Positions 1-12,000 of a stretch of 64,000 nt of DNA are shown here, piece by piece; within the stretch, counting starts at the first letter, position 1, and each line of letters begins with the position of its first letter. The notes beneath the pieces are model-generated. The model saw only the letters and a list, made by a program, of their open reading frames with translations, had not been told where the DNA came from and ran no database searches. Source of the DNA: Salvator merianae. Lineage: Eukaryota; Chordata; Lepidosauria; Squamata; Teiidae. The stretch spans positions 80,687,089-80,751,088 of the forward strand of contig QVOM02000025.1 of assembly GCA_003586115.2 (NCBI GenBank), in the 5' to 3' direction. The position numbers and the translations under genes are program-made.

Positions 1-38
1 GGATATAATCCGGAATAAGGAACAGTGCAGAAAGGGCC
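1..38 (+). mobile_element. right end of a foldback DNA transposon
   Basis: The first 38 bases match the right ends of the copies at 38621-38800 and 61399-61580 (ggatataatc, ggaataagg, gtgcagaaagggcc). The rest lies outside the window. Confidence 0.7.
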
Positions 39-1353
39 ATACTTTCAAAACTGGAGAGTCAGGACCATGTCTGAGACAAACTGTAGAGGTCATGCTTAAA
101 TTTTCCTTCTAATACCAACACACCAGCATTTATTTACACTTGCAGGAGTGTCTGATGGAGGATTAACCTGGCATCTGGGATCTTTATGCTTCTGAGACTA
201 CCAGCACTTCCTGAGTAATGAGGCAGCATAGATCATGCTGCAGCTTTGACGTTACTGGATAGGAGAAAGTAAACTGTTCTGATTTTACAGGAAGTATCAG
301 TTGAAGTAGTTGTCAGGAAAGACTGAATACAGCAGAGCGGCCAAGTCTAATACTTAATCCCACTTTCCTAAGCACAGTGGGACATGGTCAGGTTTACACT
401 GTAGAATACTGTGGCTGCAGTTCTGTATACATTTCCCTGAAAGTCAACCTGGCTGAACTCAGTGGGAGTTCTATCCATTCAATATAGGAAAAATCAGAAA
501 TAGTTGACTTTGCATAACTCAAGTTATTTATTTATTTTATTTATCAAACCGCCCTAAACACCTGTGTTTATTTTCTCTCTGTAGCATATCATCTCTAAGC
601 ATGTGTGTCTTGAACTACAACTTGGAAAACTGCTAATGTGCACATTTGTTGATTGCTTTAAATAAATCAGATTTGCATTTTACTAACAAGTCAACAATTA
701 GTGTTATTTCCTGCCATATGACCCACTCTTCCCCTATTTTTCTTCTCTTAAGTTCACCCTGCATTCTATTTTTTAAATTTATTTTTTCTACATATTCTCT
801 ACCAAATTATAGGCGTATCTGATAGGCCAGTTCAGTATGAACTTTACAAATGAAGAAGTACTCATGTATAACACATCTACAAGATATGGAGACCTTTTAT
901 ACAAGCTGCAGCTTGCCTGAAAGACCGACTAATTACAGATACGCAGACATTAACCTTCTAAAGGCCTGAAAGGCAAGCACAACCATTAGATATAAACCAT
1001 TTAACTTATTGGTTTTAAACCATCCTCCTCTTGAAAAGCTTAAAGTGGAGCTTAGAAAACACCAAGGACCCTCAAGAACTGCGCCTAATGCAAAATCTTT
1101 AATATAGATTTTGCTATCGAACTCAGATGCCTGCTGATTGCGTAGTTAGTATGTCATGCATAACGGTTTAATATTGTTGCGTTTAAAATGTATCTGTTTC
1201 TAATGAAAATAAAATATTGTTGCATTTCAAAAAAACACACTGCATCTGAAGCCTCCCCCAATTCACAAAAACATTAAGTACGTTGTTTAAAATTGTATAG
1301 CTGGACTTCTACCTTTAGTTTGCAAGTACGCTTTACTATATAAGTGAATTGTT

Positions 1354-1887
1354 GGGCCTTTCTGTGCAGAAAGGGCCACATTCGGAATTAGTGGGTCTGG
1401 AACAGCCAGGCCACTGATTCTAAACATGTGAAGGTACGGAAGGGATCAGTGCCATTTGCATGACAGCACTAGTCCAAACCAGCTCATACTGCAGCCTTGA
1501 AGCTCACAGCTGCACTCCCATACCTCCAAGGGCTAGGAACAAAAGTTCCTAGCCTCACGGTCTCTTGGGGACACATTTCAAAAGCACACTATGGTGTGCC
1601 ATTGAAATGTTTCCCCTGGAAGTACTGAACACGGGAGGCGTGCCTTCTGCATGCCTCCCGTGTTCTCAAAGATGGCTGCTGGTCCCACTGGTAGACTCAG
1701 TTAAACATATCACCAGTGATATCAAACAAGGCCTCCCTGTTCGGTATCAAGCTCCATCTAATGCAAACAAAGCAGACCAGTGGGGGTATGGTCTAATACA
1801 TCTGCATTAACATGCAGATCTATGAGGCCTAGTTGCTTACTACACAGGCCCTTAATCCAGATTAAGAGCCCAGGCAGAAAAGGGCAC
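1354..1887. mobile_element. non-autonomous DNA transposon (ggcctttctgc family)
   Basis: The left end reads gggcctttctgtgcagaaag and the right end aggcagaaaagggc. The interior has the same sub-blocks (ctaggaacaaaagttcctag, and a block with tgaaatgt and cccctgg) as the copy at 33573-34108. It has no coding capacity. Ends are approximate. Confidence 0.65.
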
Positions 1888-2394
1888 TGTCTTTCCACTT
1901 TGTCTTTCTAGCAGTCCTGATGGCTCTTTAGCTACTAACAATACCAAATACATGGAAAGTGAACTTCTAGCCAGGTGAAGCAGAAGTTGTTTCTTTTTTT
2001 TTATTAAAGGGATAAGCTACTGACTATCAGTCCTATCTACTTCTTCTCTATCCTAGACAAAGTAGGGCCATTGTTTGGGGTGAGCAGTTGGGTTACTTGT
2101 GTTCCCATATGCTATTCTCTTGTTTACCCTGCCATCACCAACCCTAAAAACTGTTCATTGCTCCACAGGAACAAACCGAGGCTTCCATATGGAGTTATCT
2201 GAATCAGGTGAAGGATGTAGGAGCTTGGCCTCTTCGATGTCCTTCACCCAATATATCCCTTGGTCCAAAGCATTTTGGAGGTTACAAAAAATCTTCCCCC
2301 TTGTTCCAGGGCAAGAACAGTTAAGCTTCTTATGGGCCTTGATGCTGCCCTCCAAACATTTTCTTTTTTGCTTCTCCATAGCCCACTAATTTTA

Positions 2395-2752
2395 GGCCCT
2401 TTCTGCACTCATGGGTAATAAGGAGCAAGGGTCCGCAAAGTCTTCTTCTGCACCTCATCGATCCACACGTTAGTGTCGATCTATGAGGCTCTCTCCACAT
2501 TGGAATGGTCCATCTGCACATTCAAGACTATCAGAGAATGCATAGGAACCTTTGTTCCTCATCCCTGAAGGCTTCAGAATCTGTCCTCAAAACTCACGCG
2601 TGCTCTGAAGCCGGGGGCGGAGCAGGACTGGGCCAGTGCTGTCTGGTAGATGGCACTAATCCAGACTATGCCTTTCTGAGGTCAGAACCAACAGGCCTGG
2701 CTGGGTCAGACCCACTGATTCCAACTACAGACAGGTTAGTGCAGAAAATGCC
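2395..2752. mobile_element. MITE with TTA target duplication
   Basis: The ends are ggccctttctgcact and the inverted agtgcagaaaatgcc, flanked on both sides by TTA (in fact TTAG). It is 358 bp with no protein. TTA/TAA duplications fit the PIF/Harbinger type (inference). Confidence 0.7.
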
Positions 2753-3374
2753 TTAGTTGCAGCAGCAAAAAGTAATAGTAGATACATTGACAGATTGGAC
2801 ATAGTAGAGGTTTAACATTTCCCACCCCTACCCCCCAAAGAACCTGATGGCAGGGTTCAAATTTCTCTGGTATTGGGCACCAGAAAGATGCATGAAGTGG
2901 GCACACCTATTATCAGTATTTGACCTCTGAAGGATTAACAAGGGGAAGTGTGGCCCTCTGAGCAACAAAGGCCGGCCATCTCTGGTTAGTTTAGTGTATC
3001 AAAATTAGTTAGTCTATTTATTTGAATAGGGGACTGATATCCTACCCTTCCACTATTTAAGACTCCTAGGCAACTTAAAAGGCTTAGCAGTTTAAAATCC
3101 TGCTATATAAAATCCTCCAGGGATTTACTTATGTCCTTGTCATCCTGTCCTCAACACTGGAACAACAGAAAAAACAAGAGAGAAGCAGGTAATATTAGGG
3201 TCAGAAAAGCACGATTATGATTGTCCACCTATGGGTCATACAATGTTTTCAATGTGGCTTCCAGATCTGAAAACATTCTCCATTTTCTATTGTACCTCTT
3301 TGGTCATCTATTCAGTCACTTCTTCCTAAAGAATTCCTGATTGGCATGAAAATAAACAGGATGTGCATGATTAC
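2753..3374. other. intron, no gene
   Basis: This is intronic DNA downstream of window exon 22. It contains a degenerate LINE-3'-end-like stretch near 3000-3110 and otherwise nothing I can name. Confidence 0.5.
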
Positions 3375-3488
3375 CTTGCCTTCTATGTACTCCAGCCACT
3401 GAAGGCCCAGGTTAGCCACAATTCTTGGGGTTCCATCATCCACAGGAAGGACCTCTACTCTGAACCACTGGGGCACAGCAGTCACAAT
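3375..3488 (-). CDS. FRAS1: FRAS1 window exon 22 (most 3' seen)
   Basis: 114 nt (38 codons), phase 0 at both ends, acceptor TTCTCAG and donor AAG|GTAATC. It encodes IVTAVPQWFRVEV, LPVDDGTPRIVANLG and LQWLEYIEGK. It ends the ninth repeat at PVDDGTP and starts the last one. No further exon is visible between 1 and 3374. Confidence 0.96.
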
Positions 3489-6400
3489 CTGAGAAAACAG
3501 CCAAGAACCAAGCATCCATATCTGCACCATGAGATTTAGCACATCAGGTATCATTCCTGTAATCTTTTAGAAACCAGGGCTCTTTCTGTCTTTCTGGCAA
3601 TCCATTTCAATACTGTCTTTTAAAAAGAGTTCTGATTTATAGCTTGACTTTCCTTCTGAGAGCAGCAAACATAATTTCTGCCCCCTCTGCTTTATTCCCT
3701 GATCAATTATGTGAGACAGGTTAAACTGGAAGATGTAGCTAAGTCAAGGCCACCCACTGAAATCCCATGACCAAATGAGAATCTGAGTGTCCAGGTTCTA
3801 GTCTGGCATTTTATTTATTTAAGACATTTCTCTACCGTTTTCCATTTCAAAAAAACTCAAAGTCGTTTACAAAATGTCAAAAAAAAAAGAGGGGAAAAAA
3901 TTCTGGAAGATGATCAGAATAATTACAGAAGAGTTTGTCTTTTCTGCTAATTTGTGGAGATCCAATGGTGGGCCACAAAAAAAGCACACAAAAAAGGGGG
4001 AAAATAAAGTAAGGGAAAAAAAAAAAACGTTGACACAGGAAATGCCTGAGAAAAAAGGTAGGCACTTCACAAACAACAGAGGGGACAGTATTCCAAAGGG
4101 AAGGTGCTACCACTGAGAAGGCCTGACTGCGAGCCATCATAACGTGGCATTCTGTATTATGCGGGACCTGCAGTAAGATGTCTTCCAATGATCTCAAGGC
4201 GGGAGGCATTCTTTAAGTTGTTGGCTTTATATGCCAAGCATAAAACCTTGAACTTGGACCAGTAGCTAATGGGCAACAAATATAATCGCTTAAGCACAGG
4301 TGTGATGTGTGCTCAAACAGGCATCCCACTCAGCAACTGGCCGCCATATTTTGCACCAGTTGTAGCTTCTGGAGCAAATACAACAGTAGCCCTACATAAT
4401 TACATTACTGTAGTCTAAACTTGTGGTTACCAAAGTATGGAAAACATTGGCCAGGATATCCCTGTCCAGGTAGCTGGTATATCACCCAAAGCTGGCAACA
4501 GGCACTCCTGACCACAGAGGTCACCTGAGCCTCCACTGATAAAGATGACTCGAAGAGCACCCCCAGACTATGTACCTGTCCCTTCTGAGGAAGTGCAACC
4601 CTACCCAGAACAGGCAGAATTTCTAACACCTGCCCTTAGTACTTCCTACCCACATGGTTCAATTTCAGTTTATTGGTCCTCATCCAGCCCATTACTGCAT
4701 TCAGGTACTGGCTCAGGACACTCATAGTCACTCCTGATTGGGATGTTATGAAGAAACAGATCTCAGTATTATCAGCAAACTGCTGTCAGCAACCATCCTT
4801 GCTTTTCTGCTAACCTCTTTCCCATCTTCCTGTACAACGAAGAATGGATTGGTTCCATCTGACACAGTGAAGGTGAAGTCGTCCTGCAGTGAGTTGCTTC
4901 CATCATGGCTATAACTGATTCTGTTCTGGTAGATGTCCTCCATTGTAAAAGTACCGGTCTGGTGGTAACGTTGCCCATCACTAGTACGTTCAATCAAACC
5001 ATGCCGTGGGGGCTGCACAATGGCGAACGTGATGGATTTGGCCTGTAACCAGGAATTGAACGTGAGCAGAAGAACTAAGGATTCAGGACGGAAAAAAAAC
5101 TAACTTGGAAAACGTTGGCCAAACTCTATTAGAAGGTCATCCCAAAGACCTGGAATTCCAGGCTGGTACTTTCTATCTTAGAAAGATGCTTCTGATCCTA
5201 CATTGGAGTCCACCTCTTTTATAGCTCTTCATGTGTGTGTGTGTGTGTAAGTATATATGGAACAGTGAGTAGCTCAGTGACAAAGCTGACTGCCTGGAAA
5301 GCAGAGGGTTGCCAGTTCGATTCTCAGCCTCTCCCTTGAGTCAGGCAATGGCACAGCTCTTCTGCATCTCTGCCAAGAAAAGTTCATAAAGGTGCCCATG
5401 CAATCAACCAGGACTTGGACACAACCTGATGGCCCCCAACAACAACAGTGCATGGAAGTCAGAATCTCAAGATATACCTTTGTTTCTTTATTAGATAATT
5501 GCATGGAAGAGCAGCCCCTCATCCTTCTGGACACCCTGCTGTCCTTCACACCATCTGCTGGCTACCTTTGCTGTTGAGTCTCTGTAGGAGTGCAGCTGCC
5601 ATACTCTTTAAGGGACTGGGGCCCAGTGGCTCAGCAATTCTCTTACTCCTCATTGACCCTGGAGTGTTAACTGAGGGGTGTCTTTGAAGGCAGGCAGCAG
5701 CTAGACTCCTGTCAGCATCATGTGCACAGCGCTGCCATCTTTGCCTCTTTCTCAGTCTCAGCCATGCTTGCTGGCATTTCTCACAGATCCTGCAGTCCCC
5801 TTTTGTGGTAAACACTGCTTTGCAGAGAAGGTGCCTGGGAAAGTGCGAGCGGTTTAGGGAACTCAAGATTGGATTCTGCCAAGCTCACTGCGGGTGTGGG
5901 AAAGTAATGAGACTAGAATACTTCTTACCCCTTATGCTCAGCTAACATCAGAGTAATCTGTTATCAATAAAGCTTGAGTAACACGCTGAAGTTACTTTCT
6001 GCCTTGTTTCTGAGTCTGGGCCTAGGGTGGTGATTCTAAAATCCCCTGGCATATTACTACAATTTATGTTTTGTTATTGTAATTGTATTTTGTAGTTCTG
6101 ATTTCTGTTTCGTACAGATACAAAATCTGTATTCCATACGATATTTGTATTCTACAGAAATATTCTCTTTGTTTCAAATAACGCTGACCTTAGTTTATTA
6201 AATATTCTCTTTGTTTCAAATAACTCTGACCTTAGTTTATTACTTTTTGCTTATTAGTTATTGAAGTTTAGGAACTGGGCTACTGGATGCTGTAAATTGC
6301 CTTGAGATTTTTATGGCAACCGAGGTATTAGCAATTAGATAGGGCTTTATCCACAGCTACGTTTGCTAGACGCAGCGTCTCTGAACAGAGGCAATGTCCC

Positions 6401-8967
6401 TGTGAACAACAGATGCAGAGGGGAAGCAGTAAGGATCCTCTGGAAGCATCTGCTACAGACAGCTAGAAGCAAAAATGAAAGACTAGATGTGCTCTCGCTC
6501 CAACCTAGCAGCACCATCCTTAAGTCAAATTAGAAGTGACAGAGAAAGAGCTTCTTATTTTTACCTCCGTGTCTGTGTCTGTAGCTTCAAGCTCAAATTC
6601 CGTGATGGATTTCCTCACTCCTTCCTGCACCTTCATCCCTGCGTTTTGCACAACAGGTAAAGAATCATCCACGGGATTAATGGTGATATCAAAATCCTGG
6701 GTCACCTGTTGGGGGAAGCAACTTTAAAATAATAATAATAATGATGATGATGATGATGCAAAAACCAGGTCCCAGCAGATGCTGTCCTCTGCCTGAGCTG
6801 TTGGTAAAGCATAAAAAAAAAACCCACTTGCCTCATGCGTGCCATCAGAAACTGAGAAAGTGAAAGAATCGGAATGCTTCTCAGTTTCGCTGGTGTGGAT
6901 GTACTGCACACTCCGGGAGACCAGGTCTGCCTGCCTGAAGGAACTAATTCTTCTACCTAGAGAAGGACAGGAGAAAGGGAAACAGGAAAGAAAGCAGCAA
7001 TAAGTAGGGACCTTTTGAGATCGTACGGATTGGAAACGTCTTTATTTTCTCCAAAAGGAGAGAGCTGTCACGAATACGCCCTCCAATATCCAAAGCGGTC
7101 TAGGCAACTAAATGCCCATTTGAGCTGCAGTCTGACCATGAAGGTGAAAATCAGGAGTGGACCTAAACCCTGGGTTTATCCGTAACACCGATGATCTGTT
7201 GGCTTGTTGTAAAACAAAATGTGTCTGGGACGCAAAGGAAGGCACAGATGTCACGGCAACAGCCGTATGTCATCTTCCTCGAGAAACGCCTGAAGCTGTA
7301 TAAGAGATGAAAAGTCTCTAGAGCACCCTCGCCAATCTAGTGCCTCCTACAGCTCTAACATGCCTATCCTGAGATGCTGCCTTCAACTGTCTTCTCCAAG
7401 TATCATCAGCATTTGTGTAAGGAAATCAGCCTCAAACCTGTGATGGTTGTTGTTGCTTGGTACCACCCAGTCGTGGTTGACTCCTGGTTGAGTGCATGGG
7501 CACCTCTAGGCAGTTTTCTTGGCAGCGATACAGAATTGGTTTGCCATTGCCTACTTCTGGGGAAAGGCTGGGGATCACACTGGCAACCCTCTGCTGTCCA
7601 AACAGTTTGCTCTACCACTGAGCTACAGCCACTTCCAGATTCCATGGGCACCTCTATGCAGTTTTCTTGGCAGAGATACAGTAGTGGTTTGCCATTCCCT
7701 ACTTCCAAGGAGAGACTGGCGATCAAACCAGCGACCGTCCGCTTTCCAGGCTCTTGCATTATCACTAAGCTACAGCCCTTCCCCAAACCTGCAATTAGTA
7801 GCACATAATTAAACATCCATCAATTTCTCCTCCTTGGGAACACATATCCTGTTGCAGCTCCTATGATTAATTTCTCCCGTACTTATTATTTCAAGGTAGA
7901 TTACAATCAAACCAATATAGAAAACACACTTAAAAATGGCTTTCATTAAAAATTAAAGGAAACAGTGCCTGAAAGGAGAGCACAAGCATTTCTGCCAAAG
8001 GGTAGGGTAAAGAGGAAGATCTGCACTTATTTACCATGGCCTTTGGCAGAAGAAACAACTTCCCTTCCCTACTTTCTGGGGCTGATATTTTTTTAGTGGG
8101 TTCATTTCAAATCTTGTTTTCTGTAGTAACCTGCTCTGAGACCTTTGGAGTGCAGAGTGGGATAAAAAATACAAATAAACAGGTAAAAATTTACAGCAAC
8201 AAGGCTAGAGACACCTCACAGGGTTGCCAACTTTGGCTAAAAATCAGCAACATATCAGATATATTTGAGGGAGGGAGTTAGACTGTTCCATGGCTAGGAT
8301 GATTAGTTTGGCTGATTATCTGGCAGTCCTGCCTCGGAGGGAAGATTCTTCACATCTCAGGTCTGAAGCTGGACAGAAATGGCCCAGACAAACAGCCTTT
8401 TCCAAGCGTGCCTGTAGCTGAACTTTTGGTTGGAAAGCAGAACAGGAGTTATAGTTTTAATATATCCAGGAACCCTTTTCCTGACCTGGTCCTTTCGCCT
8501 CCTGGCAGCACTCTTGCCCATCAATACACTAGTAACTGCCCCCAGTGACATTTAATGCCCCTCTTCCTAGACAGATTGTTCCCTCACCTTCACTCAGTGC
8601 CCTGTGTAAAAGGGAGGCTAAAACAGAATTGAATCAGTTAAAAACAAGGCATTCCCAAACCCATATTGTTAAAACTCACCGCCCCAAACAACCAATCAAA
8701 TTAAAAGCAAGGTGGCCTGCAATCCACCTCCACCAATACTTAGACACAAAAGAGCTTTGGACCAGCCAGATGGAGTCGATGACTTCTAGCTGCCTGGGCA
8801 CAATCCTGCAAAAATGCCCCGCTACCAGCTGAAACAGTCCCACTGGTGGAATTCACAGAATGCAGAAGCAATGGAGCAGAAACAGCACCGGTCAGGTCCT
8901 CAGTCTCTCACTCTGGGCTACCCGGACAGTCTCTTACCCTGAGCTAACAGCAGTTGTTTGTTGTTGC

Positions 8968-9009
<42 letters not shown>

Positions 9010-12000
9010 GCAGAAGGGGAAGTGAATATTTGCAAACCTGGGAATGCAGAGTGCTCCAGGTGTCCCAGCTGTGGTTGTTTCATGATCCTATAGAGGAGAT
9101 CACTTGGGTCACTGTCCTGATCCATGGACAATAACTCGACCGTGGTGATCTTCTTCACTGAATTTTCATCCAGGGTCAATCCCGTGTTGACAATGATGGA
9201 TGGAGGCAAACGATCCTCTGGGAGCATTGGAGACAAAGGGGTTAGGCAAACAGTACCTTTTCTGCACTGTCCTCCTTTCCTTGCTACAAACACTTGTGCA
9301 TTCTAAACTGACCTGACTGACTGAAGAAATGCAAATTAATGCAATAGTTTGCACTGCAGCAAACTGACACACAATTTACATACATTTGCATGCATCCAAA
9401 AACAATAATTCTAAAGTAAAAAGCAAGCACATGCATGGGGCATGAATGTGAAGTAGGCAATATCCTCTTAGAAGTGATAAAAGGCATTGCAGAACTCCCA
9501 GATGTTTATTATGGTAAATGGTAATTTATATTAAATACCATAATAGAGAATAAGGAACATAATTTACTAAGAAATAGGGTTGGGGTATCTTACAACATTG
9601 GCCCTGCAATACAGAAACACACTTGCAGTGCATAATTTTGCATGGTTCTTTTATGGTTCAGTATTCCCTCCCTTATACTTAAACCAGGACTGGCAAAAGT
9701 ATGGGCCTTCAAATGAAGGAGCAAGTCAGTAGGAAAAAACGTTAGTGTAGGAATTTTGAAGTAAATCTAAATTTTATATGTCTTAAATAAATAAATAAAT
9801 AAAAAACCCAAATGCTGCTGATCTATAGTTGGCATCAGCACCCACCAGCCAGTCTGGCCAATGGCAAGGCGTGATGGAAGCTAATTCAGCAACTTGTGGA
9901 GGACTGTATTTAGGCCAGCCCTAACTTAAATGGTGTCTTCCAGCTCAGGTCTTCCCAATTTGTTTACAACGAAAAAATGCCAGTGGCTTTTCTTACCGAC
10001 CTATTACATTAACTGCAAATGCCTGGTCCGCCATTTTGTTTCCTTCCCCATCTGCCACATCAAAAATGAAAGGAAATGTCCCACCTTGTTCTCCTTTCTT
10101 ATGGCTGTACTCCACCTGTCCTGAAAGGATGCAGCAGAAGGGACAGGATCAGGATTAGGATCAGCATCAGAATCAGCATGATACTTAAGAATTTGCAGTT
10201 TGCTTGTGTTCCTGTCTTTCAAAACTGCAAGAGTGCCTGTTCAATGAAATGGTGAACCAAAAGCCAGTTTTAGGCTGCAAGGCTGGGCCTACTCTTCACC
10301 TTTTCACAAAATAATTTGCTCAAGGATAAACTAGGACAAAATACTTTCTTGCTGACCTGCGATTTTTCTGTGGAAAAGGATTTTGAAAATATAGCCGACT
10401 GTTGTCTAAATGTGATTATGTATAGTATGGCTTTGTTTTTACATGGCAAAATGTGCCTTTGATTATTTAATGCAATTCTGGAAACTCGACAATGTGATTT
10501 GGCCTCTGGGATGCCAATGACTTACTTAACATCTACGCAGGTGCTTAGGACACATGCCTCAGGCAACCAGGGTATGGGGACAGGGCCTTTTCAGTGGTGG
10601 CCCCCAGACTGTGGAACACTCTTCCCCCTGAGGTGCGTCAAGCTTCTTCAATTTACATCTTTAGGGGAGCAATAAAGACACACCTATTTACCCTTGCCTT
10701 TGCCTAAAGGTACGGCTTTCCCTCCCTACTTTCAGGCAACTGTTTTATTGCAAGCCTTTTATAAGTTTTTGTTTTGTTTTGTTTTAATTGTTGTAATCCG
10801 CCTTGAGACCTTCAGGTATAGGATGGGATAAAAATGCAAATAAATAAATAAATAGACAAATATAGCCGTAGTGTTGTAACTAGGGATGACCACACACAGA
10901 GCACTCCCAGTTTTGCACTTCAGCATTAATCCAAATTATACACCTACATGTTCTAACACAATTTGCTTCAGAATATGGATAAACTGCCTGAATCAGAACT
11001 GCCAATGCCCACCTTCGTTTATATCAGCCTGTGTGAAGCTTTTAATTGGTCCTTTAACAGAGATCTGTATTAGGGAATCTTTTTTATGCATCTGCAGTAT
11101 TCCCAGGTCAGGATCCTTTTTCATGATGTATTTGATAGTTAAGTCATCCGAGTCTGTATCTGTAGCTTTCAAGTGTTGACCTGTAATGACTGCTATAGAA
11201 CCTAGATAGTAAAAGAAAACAGAAAATAGGATAATGTTAACATGTAATGTGCTCTATGCGGGGCTACCCTTGTATCTGGTGCCTGCTTGCACACATATAA
11301 TACCATAAAAAGTTGCACTGGCTGCCAATTAGCTGCTGAACCAGATTCCAAGCCCTATGCTTGGTGTATAATGCTGTAAACAACTTGGGACCAGGGCACT
11401 TGCTAGATTGCCTTCCCTAATACGGATCAGTGAAATAATTGATATCATCTGGGGAGATTCTGCTGTGAGTACCGACACCCAGTGAACGTTATTTTGCACT
11501 GTCCTACAGAGCCTTCTTTGTGGTGGGGCCTACACTTTGGAACATTCTCCCTTTGGATGTTTATGAAGCACCTAATATTATGTTGTTTAGGTGCACTGTG
11601 AAAACCTATTTGTCTATCCAGGCATCCTCACTATGAATGAATGTTTGTTTCATATCCCTACTTAGCATTAATTACAGTTTTTACATATTGTTGTTTTAAT
11701 TGCTCTTAATCTTGTTTTGAATTTAATTGCAAAATGCTTTGAAATTTTTAATATGAAAAAGCAGTATAGGAACAGAGTCATCCTGAAATCAAGTGTGTGT
11801 CACCACACAGCATCTCTGATTCAAAACCTGGCCTAGAGGCTGATAAATACTAACCACATATGATTCAATTCATTACTTGCTCCCTTCCTTCCTCCTTCCT
11901 CCTCCTATGGAGGTTTAAATTAACTGTCGTACATCCTGACATGAACAAATCAAGCTTCTTCCTTGGGTTCATACAGGACACTTCTCTCCAGAGTGATTGC

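Noticed and set aside
1..3374. Next FRAS1 exon (expected to carry ITKKELLTMDPDTED-like residues)
   Set aside because: I searched this stretch on the minus strand and found no matching residues with splice sites. It is presumably beyond the left edge.
5265..5340. Possible tRNA gene (A and B boxes)
   Set aside because: It is the head of a SINE with a Bov-B-like tail. The arms do not form a proper tRNA and the same unit recurs at 7446-7630.
7374..7816. Long open frames on both strands (144 and 136 codons)
   Set aside because: They run through two SINE copies. The translation only reflects the tRNA-derived repeat.
10886..11179. 97-codon plus-strand open frame
   Set aside because: It lies antisense to FRAS1 exon 16, whose minus-strand reading fits the repeat and the splice sites.
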